From assembly GCA_016880465.1 (NCBI GenBank), contig JAEHDK010000613.1:1-45832 (forward strand): a stretch of 45,832 nt of DNA, written 5' to 3'. This stretch comes from Micromonosporaceae bacterium (lineage in GTDB: Bacteria > Actinomycetota > Actinomycetes > Mycobacteriales > Micromonosporaceae). Shown in pieces: positions 17,704 to 27,434 of this stretch. Under the pieces are notes generated by a model. The model was given only the letters and a program-made list of their open reading frames with translations, was not told the origin of the DNA and did no database searches. The stretch's first letter is position 1; every line of letters begins with the position of its first letter. A program made the translations under genes and the position numbers.

Positions 17704-19206
17704 TCACAGGTCGTTGCCGGCGTACGAAAGGTTGAAGCTCTTGTTGGCCAGTGGGAAGTCCGGCACGATCGTATCGACCATGGCCAATGGCAGTGCGGGC
17801 CAGTTGAGGAACGACGGGTCGACGATCTTCCAGCGGGCCAGGGCGGCGGCGTCCGGGTGCAGTTCCACGCGGTGCACGATCGTGCCGCGCCAGCCTTCCA
17901 CGATCCCTACCCCGGACGTGGATGCGCCCGCGGCGGGCGGGACCCGGCTGGCGAGCCGGGTCGCCAGCAGTGTCGGGAGTAGCTCCCGTAGCAGTGCGGC
18001 CGATGTCTGCGCCTCCTGCGCGCGAACCAGGAACCGGGCCAGAACGTCGCCGCTGGTGTGCTGCGGAACGGTCACCGTACTGCCCTGGTCGCAGAAGGGG
18101 TGCGCCACGCGCGCGTCATAGGACAGGCCGCTGGCTTTGGCCACGTAGCCAAGGGTGCCGGTGTCGACGGCCTGCTGGCGGGTCAGTACGGCGGTGCCGG
18201 TGAACCGTTCGCGGATGACACTGTTGCCGAGCGCGATGTCGACGACCTGGGCAAGGTCGGTGGCGATCGCGCGGATGTCGGACGTGTCGGGGATGTGGTT
18301 CAGCGCCGCGCCGCCTGGAAAGATTCCGCCGCGTAGTAGCCGGTGGCCGGTGGTGGCCTTGTTCAGCCGCAGCAGTCGTTCCCGGATTCGTTGGGTGTGG
18401 GCGTGGGCGATGCCGTACGCGACGTCGTTGCACAGCGCCCCGATGTCTGCCACGTGGTTGTGTAGGCGTTCGAGCTCGAGCAGTGCGGCCCGCATCCGCG
18501 CGATGCCGGGCGACGTCTGGATGCGAAGTGCGTCCTCGACGGCGAGGCAGTAGGCAAGGGTATGGCCGGCGGCGGTGTCCCCGGACACCCGTTCCGCGAG
18601 GGCGAGGCCGTCGTCGACGGACTTTCCTTCGCTGAGCTTCTCGATGCCTTTGTGGACGTACCAGAGGCGGGCTTTGAGTTTGAGGACGGTCTCGCCGACA
18701 ACCGAGAACCGGAAGTGGCCTGGTTCGATGAGTCCGGCATGCACGGGCCCGACGGGGATCTCGTATACGCCATCGCCCTCCACGGTCAGGAACGGGAATG
18801 GCTGCGCCGTGGACGGCTCCGGCCGGGGACCGGCGTCGCGGCGCATCGGGTGCCACGACGCGGGCCAGCGCGGGTGGTGGACCAGCGAGCGGGGCAGCGG
18901 GTGGTTGTCGGGTTCGATGCCGTACAGGTCCCGCATCTCCCTCTCGAACCGGCTGGCCGGGAACGAGATGCTGGCCAGGCTGGGAACGTGCGGTTCGGCG
19001 GCAGCGGCGCGCAGCACCAGCTCGACGCGCCGGTCGGGCGGACCGGCGGTGAACACGTACACCACGCGGAACATCTCCCTGCCGCGGTCCGCTGGGGAGT
19101 CGTGGTGGGCGGCGACGAGGGCGAGCCGGTACCCGTTGCCAAGGAGCCCGGCGGCGTGGGTGGCCAGGTCCGTGGCATCGATATCGAGGCGGCTGAACTC
19201 GGCCAT
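17704..19206 (-). CDS. Hydrogenase-4/complex I NuoCD (HyfG/HycE)-like large subunit lacking NiFe cysteine motifs
   Basis: HKGIEKLSEGKS and ERVSGDTAAGHT region aligns by eye to HycE ERVCGICG; C-terminus IVPDFPLANKSFNLSYAGNDL in place of DPCxxC. Confidence 0.88.
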   Translation of the reverse strand: MAEFSRLDIDATDLATHAAGLLGNGYRLALVAAHHDSPADRGREMFRVVYVFTAGPPDRRVELVLRAAAAEPHVPSLASISFPASRFEREMRDLYGIEPDNHPLPRSLVHHPRWPASWHPMRRDAGPRPEPSTAQPFPFLTVEGDGVYEIPVGPVHAGLIEPGHFRFSVVGETVLKLKARLWYVHKGIEKLSEGKSVDDGLALAERVSGDTAAGHTLAYCLAVEDALRIQTSPGIARMRAALLELERLHNHVADIGALCNDVAYGIAHAHTQRIRERLLRLNKATTGHRLLRGGIFPGGAALNHIPDTSDIRAIATDLAQVVDIALGNSVIRERFTGTAVLTRQQAVDTGTLGYVAKASGLSYDARVAHPFCDQGSTVTVPQHTSGDVLARFLVRAQEAQTSAALLRELLPTLLATRLASRVPPAAGASTSGVGIVEGWRGTIVHRVELHPDAAALARWKIVDPSFLNWPALPLAMVDTIVPDFPLANKSFNLSYAGNDL

Positions 19207-19207
19207 G

Positions 19208-20692
19208 TCAGCTGCCCCCGGCGATGAGGGCTGCGGCGTCCAGGATCCGCTGCAGCGGCCCCAGCCAGATGCCCAGCGCTACGGCCGCGGCTAGACCCAC
19301 AGCAAGGGGCAGCCAACCTTGCCCGCCGCCGGCTGTCGATGCCGGTTCCCCGCCAGTCGATGGCGACCCGGGCTGCTCGCCCAGCAGCATCGCGGCGGTG
19401 TGCCGGGCGACTGCGGTGAACGCGACCAGGACCAGGACGAACGCGGCGGCGACGGCCCAGCCGAGGCCGCCTGCCCAGCCGGCTCGGGCGATGCCGAGCT
19501 CGGAGGAGAACAGGGCGAACGGTGGCATCCCGAGCAGCGCGGCAATCGCCAGGCCGAAATGGGCGGCCAATCCCGGGGTACGGCTGGCCAGCCCGCGTAC
19601 CGCGTCGATGTGCGGGCTGCGCACCGTGTGCAGGATCTTCCCGGCGCTGCAGAATGCGACTGCTTTGGCTAGGCCGTGGCCGAGGATGTGTAGCAGGACC
19701 GAGGCCAACGCGAGCCGTCCGCCGACCGCGGTACCCAGGGCGACCAGGCCCATGTGCTCGATGGACGAGTACGCCAGGAGACGCTTGTAGTCGCGCTGGG
19801 CGATGAGCAGCAACGCCGCTACGGCAAGCGAGGCCAGCGCCGCGATGAGCAGCAGGGTGCGGGTGTAGTCGGGGCCGAGCGCGATGTCGGTCATGGTCTT
19901 GTAGCGCAGGATGGCGTAGAACGCGACCGACAGCAGCACCCCCGACATGAGAGCGGACACGGGAGCAGGCGCTTGGCTGTGCGCGTCGGGGAGCCAGGAG
20001 TGCATCGGGGCCAGGCCCGCTTTGGTGCCGAAGCCGAGCAGGACAAGTCCGGCGGCCAGCCGAATGAGGTCGGGGTCGAGCTCGGCGGCATGGGCGTGCA
20101 GGTACGTCCAGTTCAGCGCGGTGACGCCGTGGGCACCGGTGGCGACGGCGGCGGCGTAGACGCAGACGGTGCCGAGGAACGCTATGGCGATGCCGACAGA
20201 GCACAGCACGACGTACTTCCAGGCGGCTTCGACGCTTTCCCGGGTGCGCCGGTGCCCGACCAGAAAGGCGGTGACGATGGTGGTGGCCTCGACCGCCACC
20301 CACAGCAACCCCAGGTTGTCAGCGAGGACGGCCAGGCACATGCAGCCCAGGAACAGTTGGACCAGTACCAGGTACCGGCGGGCCGCCCCGACCGCGGTGG
20401 CGTCGGCGGTGAGCTCGTCGCGCAGGTGGCTGACCCCGGCCCAGCAGGCGATGGTGGCGACCGCGCCGACGGCGATGAGCAGGTAGGCGGTCAGCGCGTC
20501 CGCGCGTAGGAACCCCGAGGTGAGGGTCGAGCCATGAGCGGTGTGGGCGGCCAGCGCTATGCCACTGCCCAGGGTGGCTGCGGCGGCGAGCACGGACGCC
20601 CAGGCAGCGGTCCGCCAGGCAAGGACGGCCGCGAATGCGGCGGCCAGAAAGGGGGCGGCTGCCGGTGCGTAGAGGGCAACGGTCGGACGCAT
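19208..20692 (-). CDS. Proton-translocating antiporter-like subunit (HyfF/NuoN/NuoM-like)
   Basis: GTKAGLAPMHSWLPDAHSQAPAPVSALMSGVLL motif, ~14 TM; start MRPTVALYAP at 20692 with ATGA overlap. Confidence 0.88.
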   Translation of the reverse strand: MRPTVALYAPAAAPFLAAAFAAVLAWRTAAWASVLAAAATLGSGIALAAHTAHGSTLTSGFLRADALTAYLLIAVGAVATIACWAGVSHLRDELTADATAVGAARRYLVLVQLFLGCMCLAVLADNLGLLWVAVEATTIVTAFLVGHRRTRESVEAAWKYVVLCSVGIAIAFLGTVCVYAAAVATGAHGVTALNWTYLHAHAAELDPDLIRLAAGLVLLGFGTKAGLAPMHSWLPDAHSQAPAPVSALMSGVLLSVAFYAILRYKTMTDIALGPDYTRTLLLIAALASLAVAALLLIAQRDYKRLLAYSSIEHMGLVALGTAVGGRLALASVLLHILGHGLAKAVAFCSAGKILHTVRSPHIDAVRGLASRTPGLAAHFGLAIAALLGMPPFALFSSELGIARAGWAGGLGWAVAAAFVLVLVAFTAVARHTAAMLLGEQPGSPSTGGEPASTAGGGQGWLPLAVGLAAAVALGIWLGPLQRILDAAALIAGGS

Positions 20693-21351
20693 CAGTCGTG
20701 CAGCTCTCGTAGTTCGTCGAGGTCGGTACTCCCGAAGGTGGCGTGCAGACGGTTGGTGAGAATCTGCAGCACCAGGACCGCCAGGGCCAGGTCGGCGGAC
20801 ACGCCGAGCTCGACCACGAGCGGTACGCCGCCCGTGGCCAGGAACGCGACGGCGGCGATGCCGTTGTCTATGAGCAGCACGCCGATGATCTGGGAGATGG
20901 CGCGTTGGCGGGTGGCGGCGAGGAAGAACCCGATCAGCACCACCGCCAAGCCGACCGGTGTGGCGCGGCCGGACGCCGACGACGCCGCCGCGACGAGGGG
21001 ACGGGCGGCCGCGTAGCCGAGCAGGGTCAGCCCGGCGGCGGCGAGGATAGAGGCCGAGATGTTGACCAGGGGCCGCGTCTCGCGGGCGTCCGGTACGAGG
21101 CGGTGCACCCGGCGCAGCATCCACGGCACGATGCCGGCTTTGAGGATGCCGATGCCGGCGGCGACGGCGAGCGCAGCTGCGCTGTGGTGCTCGGCGGCGA
21201 GCAGGACCGCGATGGTGGTGAGCAGCGCGCCTTGCAGGGTGAGCAGGCTGACCAGCGCCGAAACCTGGCGGCGCCAGAGGACCCCGAGGGCGGTGAGGAG
21301 GAACAATCCACATGCCAGGTTGAGCAACTGGCTGGACACATCATGGCTCAT
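20692..21351 (-). CDS. HyfE-like membrane subunit
   Basis: Hydrophobic 219 aa protein between antiporter and HycD-like subunits; position and profile match HyfE/Rv0085. Confidence 0.78.
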   Translation of the reverse strand: MSHDVSSQLLNLACGLFLLTALGVLWRRQVSALVSLLTLQGALLTTIAVLLAAEHHSAAALAVAAGIGILKAGIVPWMLRRVHRLVPDARETRPLVNISASILAAAGLTLLGYAAARPLVAAASSASGRATPVGLAVVLIGFFLAATRQRAISQIIGVLLIDNGIAAVAFLATGGVPLVVELGVSADLALAVLVLQILTNRLHATFGSTDLDELRELHD

Positions 21352-21362
21352 CGCATGCTTCC

Positions 21363-22301
21363 TCAGGCCAGGATGGCGGAGGCAAGGACGGCGAGCAGTC
21401 CGAGGAAGAACGACCCAGCCAGCAGTTCGGGGACCCGGAACAGGCGCAGCTTCGCCGTCCAGACCTCACCGGCGCTCAGCAGTGCGGCAAGTCCACAGAC
21501 CTTGCCGATGAACACGGCGGCCCCGACGGCGAGCCACATCGGGTCCAGGCTCGTGGCGACCCCCCAGGGGGCGAACAGGTTCGCCAACAGACCGAGCAGG
21601 ATGCTCAGCCGCAGCGCCGCCGCCCATTCGACCAGAGCCAGGTCACGGCCGGAGTATTCGAGGACCATCGCTTCGTGCACCATGGTCAGTTCCAGGTGCG
21701 TGGCGGGGTTGTCCACCGGGATCCGGCCGGTCTCCGCCAGCGTTGCGATGGCCAGAGCGGCGGCGGCCAGCAGGCTCGCTGGGGTGAAGACCCGGGCCGG
21801 TTCGGTGGCGCCCGCGGCGACGATCCTGGACAGGTCGGTCGAGCCGACCCGAAAGGACAACGCGAACACGGCTAGGAGCAGGGTGGGCTCGACCAACGCC
21901 GCGATCACCATGGCACGGCTGGCACCCATGCCCCCGAACGCGGTTCCGGTGTCCAGTCCGGCCAAGGCCAGGGCGACGGTGCCGAGCAGCAGCAGTCCGA
22001 CGACGACGATCAGGTCCGCGCCCCCGAACAACGAGGTGGCCGCGATGAAAGGCCCGGTGGCCGCGACGATGAGGCTGGTGGCCATCATCACCGCCGGCGC
22101 GGCAACGAAGAACATGCTGGCGTCGGCGGGGCTGGTGGGCTGCTTGCGCAGCTGCTTGCACAGGTCCCGCCACGGTTGCGCGATGCGGCCACCGGCGCGG
22201 CCTGCCAGCCGTGCCGGTACCGCCCGGGTGACTCCCACCACCAGCGGCGCGGCCAGCGCGAGCAGTGCGGCCTGGGCGACCGCAACCAGCCACGGCGTCA
22301 C
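21363..22301 (-). CDS. HycD/HyfC/NuoH-like membrane subunit
   Basis: TGRIPVDNPATHLELTMVHEAMVLEYSGRDLALVEWAA motif of HycD/NuoH; GTG start at 22301. Confidence 0.88.
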   Translation of the reverse strand: MTPWLVAVAQAALLALAAPLVVGVTRAVPARLAGRAGGRIAQPWRDLCKQLRKQPTSPADASMFFVAAPAVMMATSLIVAATGPFIAATSLFGGADLIVVVGLLLLGTVALALAGLDTGTAFGGMGASRAMVIAALVEPTLLLAVFALSFRVGSTDLSRIVAAGATEPARVFTPASLLAAAALAIATLAETGRIPVDNPATHLELTMVHEAMVLEYSGRDLALVEWAAALRLSILLGLLANLFAPWGVATSLDPMWLAVGAAVFIGKVCGLAALLSAGEVWTAKLRLFRVPELLAGSFFLGLLAVLASAILA

Positions 22302-24316
22302 CGGATCACCCCCGCGACGAGCACGACGACGAGCGCGACGAGCATGTATGCCAGATAGCGGTGTACGCTGCCCGACGCCAGCGCGCGCGCCCGGGTGCCG
22401 ACGGCGGCAACGGTGTCCACCACGGGCCGGTAGAGGCGGTTCTCGATCCGGTCGGGGATCTGCTGGTGATAGCGGATCGCCGCTACGTGGTAGGCGGATT
22501 CGGTGTCGTGGGTGACGTCGATATCGCGTTCGGGGGCCAGCACGTCGTCGAAGACCCGTTGCAGCGGCTCGGCGAACGAGGTCGCGGTGTACTCCATCCG
22601 GGCGGTGAGCGGTCCGTCGCCGCAGTCCCAGGCGATGGCCCGGCGCCGCGCCCGGCCGAGGCTGCGCGCGGTGACCGCGACCGTGCCCGTGACGGCGACG
22701 ATGCCGACCGCGAGCCACAGCGGCCGGACGCTGGCGGCGGTGCCGGCCAGGTGCAGCCCGAGTACCTCCCGGTTAACCGGTGTCCCGCCGAGCTGCAGGC
22801 CGGCCAGTACGCGGGTAAGCGCCGGTGTCGCGAGTGCGGGCACGACCGCCAGGGCGACGCAGCCGGCTGCGGCCACGCCCATGGCGGTGAGCATGCTGGC
22901 TGGTGACTCGACGGCACGAGCCGCGCAGTCGCTACGGGGTCGGGCGAGAAAGCCGGTGCCGACGGCTTTGACGAAGGTCACTACTGCCACCCCGGTGGTC
23001 AGCGCGACCACCGCGACGGCCAACGGCGCGGCGATCGTCAGGGCGGTGTCCGCGCCCTGGCCGGGATGCAGAAAGGCTTGCAGGAGCAGCCACTCCGAGA
23101 CGAATCCGTTGCCGGGGGGCAAGGCCGCGGCGGCCAGTGCACCGGTGGCAACGAAGGCGGTGGTGACGGGCATCGGCCGCACCAAGCCGCCCAACTGGTC
23201 GAGATGCCGGGTGCCGGTGGCCCGGACCACGGACCCGGCACCCGCAAACAGCAGGGTCTTGAATGCGGCGTGGTTGACGGTGTGCAGCAGGACCGCCGTC
23301 ATGGCCAGCCCCGCCGCAAGCGTGTTGCCGGCGTGGGCGAGCACGCCGGTAAAGCCGATGCCGAGCAGGATCAGCCCGATGTTCTCGCTGGTGGAGAACG
23401 CCAGCAGGCGTTTGAGGTCGCCGGCGACGGCTGCCTGCATGATCCCGTACAGGGCCGACAGCGCGCCAAGGGCGGCGACGACCAGCCACCACCAGCGTGG
23501 TCCGCCGCCGAGTAGGTCGAACCCGACCCGCAGGATGCCGTATACCCCGAGTTTGACCATGGCGGCGCTCATCAGCATGGAGACGTGGCTCGGTGCTTCG
23601 GCGTGGGCGCGGGGCAGCCACGGGTGCAGCGGCACCGCCCCGGCCTTCGAGGCGAACCCGGCCAGGCACAACAGGAAGACCGCGCCGGTGACGGCCGCCG
23701 GCAGGTGACCCGCAGCAGAGCGGATGCCGGCGAAGCTGACCGAACCGGTGGCAGCGGCCAGCCAGAGCAGCCCGACAAGCAGAGCGACGAATCCGGCCTG
23801 GGTCATCGCCGCGTACCAGACCCCAGCGGAACGAACCGCGGCGCGGTGCCGGTGTTCGGTGAGGACCAGCAGCAGCGAGGCGACCGCCATCAGCTCCCAG
23901 ACAGCAAGCAGCGTCGGCACGCTCCCGGCGACCGGCACCAGGGCCATGGCGGCGGTGAAGACGGGAAGTACGGTCAGCGACGTGCCCGAGCCGGGACCGC
24001 GGCCGTCACCCCCGGCGTAGCCGATCGTGTAGATGCCCACGACGGTGGTGACCGCGCCGACGATCACCAGGAACCAGCCCGACAGGGCGTCCGCATCTAG
24101 GGTCAACCCCGCAAGCGGCAGCACACCGGGCAACTCGGCCCGCCAACCGATCCCGGTCACCGCCGCGATCCCGGCTGCGACACCGGCCGTACCGGACACC
24201 GCCGTCAGGACACCGACGACACGTGCCCGCCACCGGGAAGGCGTGCCGATCGCGGCCACGGATGCGCACATGGCCAGGCCGGTGGTGGCGGCCAGGCCGG
24301 CCGCGATGGGGTTCAC
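22298..24316 (-). CDS. HyfB/NuoL-like antiporter subunit
   Basis: SKAGAVPLHPWLPRAHAEAPSHVSMLMSAAMVKLGVYGILR; ~16 TM. Confidence 0.9.
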   Translation of the reverse strand: MNPIAAGLAATTGLAMCASVAAIGTPSRWRARVVGVLTAVSGTAGVAAGIAAVTGIGWRAELPGVLPLAGLTLDADALSGWFLVIVGAVTTVVGIYTIGYAGGDGRGPGSGTSLTVLPVFTAAMALVPVAGSVPTLLAVWELMAVASLLLVLTEHRHRAAVRSAGVWYAAMTQAGFVALLVGLLWLAAATGSVSFAGIRSAAGHLPAAVTGAVFLLCLAGFASKAGAVPLHPWLPRAHAEAPSHVSMLMSAAMVKLGVYGILRVGFDLLGGGPRWWWLVVAALGALSALYGIMQAAVAGDLKRLLAFSTSENIGLILLGIGFTGVLAHAGNTLAAGLAMTAVLLHTVNHAAFKTLLFAGAGSVVRATGTRHLDQLGGLVRPMPVTTAFVATGALAAAALPPGNGFVSEWLLLQAFLHPGQGADTALTIAAPLAVAVVALTTGVAVVTFVKAVGTGFLARPRSDCAARAVESPASMLTAMGVAAAGCVALAVVPALATPALTRVLAGLQLGGTPVNREVLGLHLAGTAASVRPLWLAVGIVAVTGTVAVTARSLGRARRRAIAWDCGDGPLTARMEYTATSFAEPLQRVFDDVLAPERDIDVTHDTESAYHVAAIRYHQQIPDRIENRLYRPVVDTVAAVGTRARALASGSVHRYLAYMLVALVVVLVAGVIR

Positions 24317-24789
24317 CGGCCGGTCAGGCCGCGCAACGCAGCGACTATCGCGTCCGGTTCCGGCGGGCAGCCAGGCACCTGCGCATCGACCGGGACCACA
24401 TCCGATACCGGGCCGGCCACGCCATGCCCACCCGCGAACACGCCACAGTCCTTTGCGCAGTCGCCGATCGCGACGACCAGGCGCGGTTCGGGCATCGCCT
24501 CGTACGCCTTGCGCAACGCGCTGGCCATGTTGACCGTCACCGGCCCGGTCACCGTCAACACGTCGGCGTGGCGGGGCGAGGCCACCAGCCGGACGCCATA
24601 CCGTTCGATGTCATAGACGGGCGAGAACGCCTGCCCAATCTCGATCTCACAGCCGTTGCACGATCCGGCGTCGACGTGCCGGACCTGTACCGACCCGGCC
24701 AGTCCAGCCGCTTGCGGCAGCCGTTCACCACGATCGCCGGCCGGTTCGGCGACCCGGCCCGCGGATCGGATCTTGCGGATCAGGCCCAC
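24313..24789 (-). CDS. NuoB/HyfI/HycG-like [4Fe-4S] subunit
   Basis: SCNGCEIE..VTGPVT..GDCAKDCGVF..VPGCPPEP N2-type ligand pattern; likely GTG start 24789 (ORF open to 24831). Confidence 0.85.
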   Translation of the reverse strand: MGLIRKIRSAGRVAEPAGDRGERLPQAAGLAGSVQVRHVDAGSCNGCEIEIGQAFSPVYDIERYGVRLVASPRHADVLTVTGPVTVNMASALRKAYEAMPEPRLVVAIGDCAKDCGVFAGGHGVAGPVSDVVPVDAQVPGCPPEPDAIVAALRGLTGR

Positions 24790-24919
24790 GCCGACACCGC
24801 TTGCCCGGCCGGACACCGGTCCCTGACACACGCGGACTGGCCAGCGGGGCGACGGACATCCGAAGCTGTCCGGTGCACGCTGGCTCGGTCGGGCCGGGCG
24901 GCGGTTCGGGAGGCAGGCG

Positions 24920-25261
24920 TCAGGACTGGGTCGCGCCGTCGGCGCGCAGGTCGTCGAGCAACTCCACCTGTACGGACAACACCTCGGTCAAGATCCGGCG
25001 GGCGACCGCCAGAAGTTCGGCGACCTGCGGGCTGACCAGCGAGTAGTAGACGGTGGAGCCCTCCTTGCGGCTGACGACGAGGTTCAACCGGCGCAACACC
25101 GACAACTGCTGGGAGAGGTGTGCCGGCTCGATACCGACCTGCGGCAGCATCGCGGACACCGGATGCTCGCGCTCGGAGAGCAATTCCAGCACCCGGATGC
25201 GCGCCGGATGAGCCAGGGCCTTGAAGAACTCGGCCTTGGCCTGGTACAGCGGTGTGTTCAC
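24920..25261 (-). CDS. ArsR-family transcriptional regulator, Rv0081-like
   Basis: LYQAKAEFFKALAHPARIRVLELLSERE..HLSQQLSVLRRLNLVVSRKEGSTVYYSL; contains no cysteine. Confidence 0.9.
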   Translation of the reverse strand: MNTPLYQAKAEFFKALAHPARIRVLELLSEREHPVSAMLPQVGIEPAHLSQQLSVLRRLNLVVSRKEGSTVYYSLVSPQVAELLAVARRILTEVLSVQVELLDDLRADGATQS

Positions 25262-25404
25262 CAGTCACCCCCTCCGCCGGACCCACGCCAGCAACCAGTG
25301 TCCGAGCCCATACCGTAGCCCCAACACGGCGGCAATCCAGCGGCAGCGCCTCCGGGCCCCGCGCCGGCCCCGACTTATTGCGCGCTACATGGACAGTGTA
25401 GAGG

Positions 25405-25436
25405 TTCACAAGTTGCTAAACTTAGCAAGTAGTGAA
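25405..25436. promoter_or_regulatory. 32-bp nested dyad TTCAC-aag-TTGCTAA-ac-TTAGCAA-gta-GTGAA (candidate ArsR operator)
   Basis: Two perfectly centred inverted repeats in the divergent arsR-pckA intergenic region, AT-rich in a GC-rich context. Confidence 0.7.
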
Positions 25437-25503
25437 GCCGCTGGGAAGATCGCGCCCGCCGGGGCTGCTGCGCCGACAACCCAGCACCGGGAAGGACCCA
25501 TCG

Positions 25504-27333
25504 ATGACTGATCCGGCGCCGCTGCGGCTGCCCAGCAATCCCCCGACCAGCCACCCACGGCTTCTAGCCTGGGTGACCGAGGTCGCGGCACTGACCACCC
25601 CGGAGCAGATCGTCTGGTGCGACGGGTCGGCGGAGGAATGGCAGCGGCTCACCAACCAGCTCGTCGACGGCGGTACCCTCGTGCGGCTCAACGAGGCGAA
25701 GAAGCCGAACTCGTTCCTGGCCCGCACCGACGCGTCCGACGTCGCTCGCGTCGAGGACCGCACCTTCATCTGCTCGCTCGACGAGACCGACGCCGGTCCG
25801 ACCAACAACTGGCGCGCCCCGGGCGAGCTGAAGCAGCTGTTGACCGACCTGTACCGCGGCTGTATGGCTGGGCGCACCATGTACGTCATCCCGTTCTGCA
25901 TGGGCCCCCTCGACGCCGAAGAACCCAAGTTCGGCGTCGAGGTCACCGACTCGGCATACGTCGCGGCCAGCATGAAGATCATGACCCGGATGGGTACGCC
26001 GGTCCTGGACGTGATGGGTACGGACGCCGACTTCGTGCCCGCCCTTCACTCGGTCGGCGCGCCCCTTGCCCCTGGGCAGGCGGACGTAGGATGGCCGTGC
26101 AGCGACACCAAATACATCGCCCACTTCCCGGAGACACGCGAAATCTGGTCCTACGGCTCCGGGTACGGCGGCAACTCGTTGCTCGGCAAGAAGTGCTACA
26201 GCCTGCGCATCGCCTCGGTGATGGCGCGGGACGAGGGCTGGCTGGCCGAGCACATGCTCATCCTCAAGCTCACCAACCCGGCCGGCAATGTGTACTACAT
26301 CGCCGCGGCGTTCCCGTCCTCCTGCGGCAAGACGAATCTGGCCATGCTGGAACCCACGATCGACGGCTGGACGGTCGAGACCCTCGGTGACGACATCGCC
26401 TGGATGAGGTTCGGCGACGACGGCCGGCTCTACGCGATCAACCCGGAGTACGGGTTCTTCGGCGTAGCGCCGGGCACCGACTACACCACCAACCCCAACG
26501 CCATGCGCACCCTGGACAAGGGCAACTCGCTATTCACCAACGTCGCGTACACCGACGACGGTGACGTGTGGTGGGAAGGCATGGCTACGCCACCGGGCCA
26601 TCTCACCGACTGGCTCGGCCGCGACTGGACGTCCGGCACCGCCGCGCCATCGGCACACCCCAACAGCCGGTTCTGCACCCCGATCACGCAGTGCCCGATC
26701 CTGGCACCCGAATACGACGACCCACGCGGCGTGCCGATCTCGGCGATGCTGTTCGGCGGCCGGCGCAAGACCACCATCCCCCTTGTCGTGCAGGCACGGG
26801 ACTGGAACCACGGGGTCTTCATGGGCGCCACCCTGTCCAGCGAAACGACGGCGGCCGCGGTCGGGCAGGTCGGCGTCGTGCGCCGGGACCCGATGGCCAT
26901 GCTGCCCTTCATCGGCTACCACGCCGGGGACTACCTGCGGCACTGGACCACGATCGGCAAGCACTCGGCCAACCCGGACCTGCTGCCGTCGATTTTCCAG
27001 GTCAACTGGTTCCGCCGCGGCAGCGACGGCCGCTTCCTGTGGCCCGGTTACGGGGAGAACTCGCGCGTACTGAAATGGGTAATCGAACGCTTGGAAGGCA
27101 CCGCGGACGCCGTGGACACCCCGATCGGATACGTACCGGCGCCGGGGGCGATCGACACCAGCGGCCTCGAACTCCCGCCTGCGGACCTGGCGGCCGCCCT
27201 ACGGGTCGACCCCGCGGAATGGACGCAGGAGATCCCGCAGATCACCGAGTGGTTCGCCACGTTCGGCGACCGGATCCCCGCCACCCTGTGGGCCGAGCTC
27301 GACACCCTGAAAGCACGGCTGGTCAGCCCGTAA
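25504..27333 (+). CDS. pckG: Phosphoenolpyruvate carboxykinase (GTP)
   Basis: [48 protein letters not shown] motifs. Confidence 0.95.
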   Translation: MTDPAPLRLPSNPPTSHPRLLAWVTEVAALTTPEQIVWCDGSAEEWQRLTNQLVDGGTLVRLNEAKKPNSFLARTDASDVARVEDRTFICSLDETDAGPTNNWRAPGELKQLLTDLYRGCMAGRTMYVIPFCMGPLDAEEPKFGVEVTDSAYVAASMKIMTRMGTPVLDVMGTDADFVPALHSVGAPLAPGQADVGWPCSDTKYIAHFPETREIWSYGSGYGGNSLLGKKCYSLRIASVMARDEGWLAEHMLILKLTNPAGNVYYIAAAFPSSCGKTNLAMLEPTIDGWTVETLGDDIAWMRFGDDGRLYAINPEYGFFGVAPGTDYTTNPNAMRTLDKGNSLFTNVAYTDDGDVWWEGMATPPGHLTDWLGRDWTSGTAAPSAHPNSRFCTPITQCPILAPEYDDPRGVPISAMLFGGRRKTTIPLVVQARDWNHGVFMGATLSSETTAAAVGQVGVVRRDPMAMLPFIGYHAGDYLRHWTTIGKHSANPDLLPSIFQVNWFRRGSDGRFLWPGYGENSRVLKWVIERLEGTADAVDTPIGYVPAPGAIDTSGLELPPADLAAALRVDPAEWTQEIPQITEWFATFGDRIPATLWAELDTLKARLVSP

Positions 27334-27434
27334 CACCTCATCCCGGGGCGGCACCGCCCGGCCGGCCAACTCTGATCCGGGCCAGCGAGCCCGAGCCACA
27401 CCACGCGCCCCGCACCCCCCATCAAGGAGATCCG

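Noticed and set aside
17704-24831. Annotation as a functional hydrogenase-4/formate hydrogenlyase
   Set aside because: The large subunit lacks both CxxC NiFe-ligand motifs and no formate dehydrogenase gene is present in the window.
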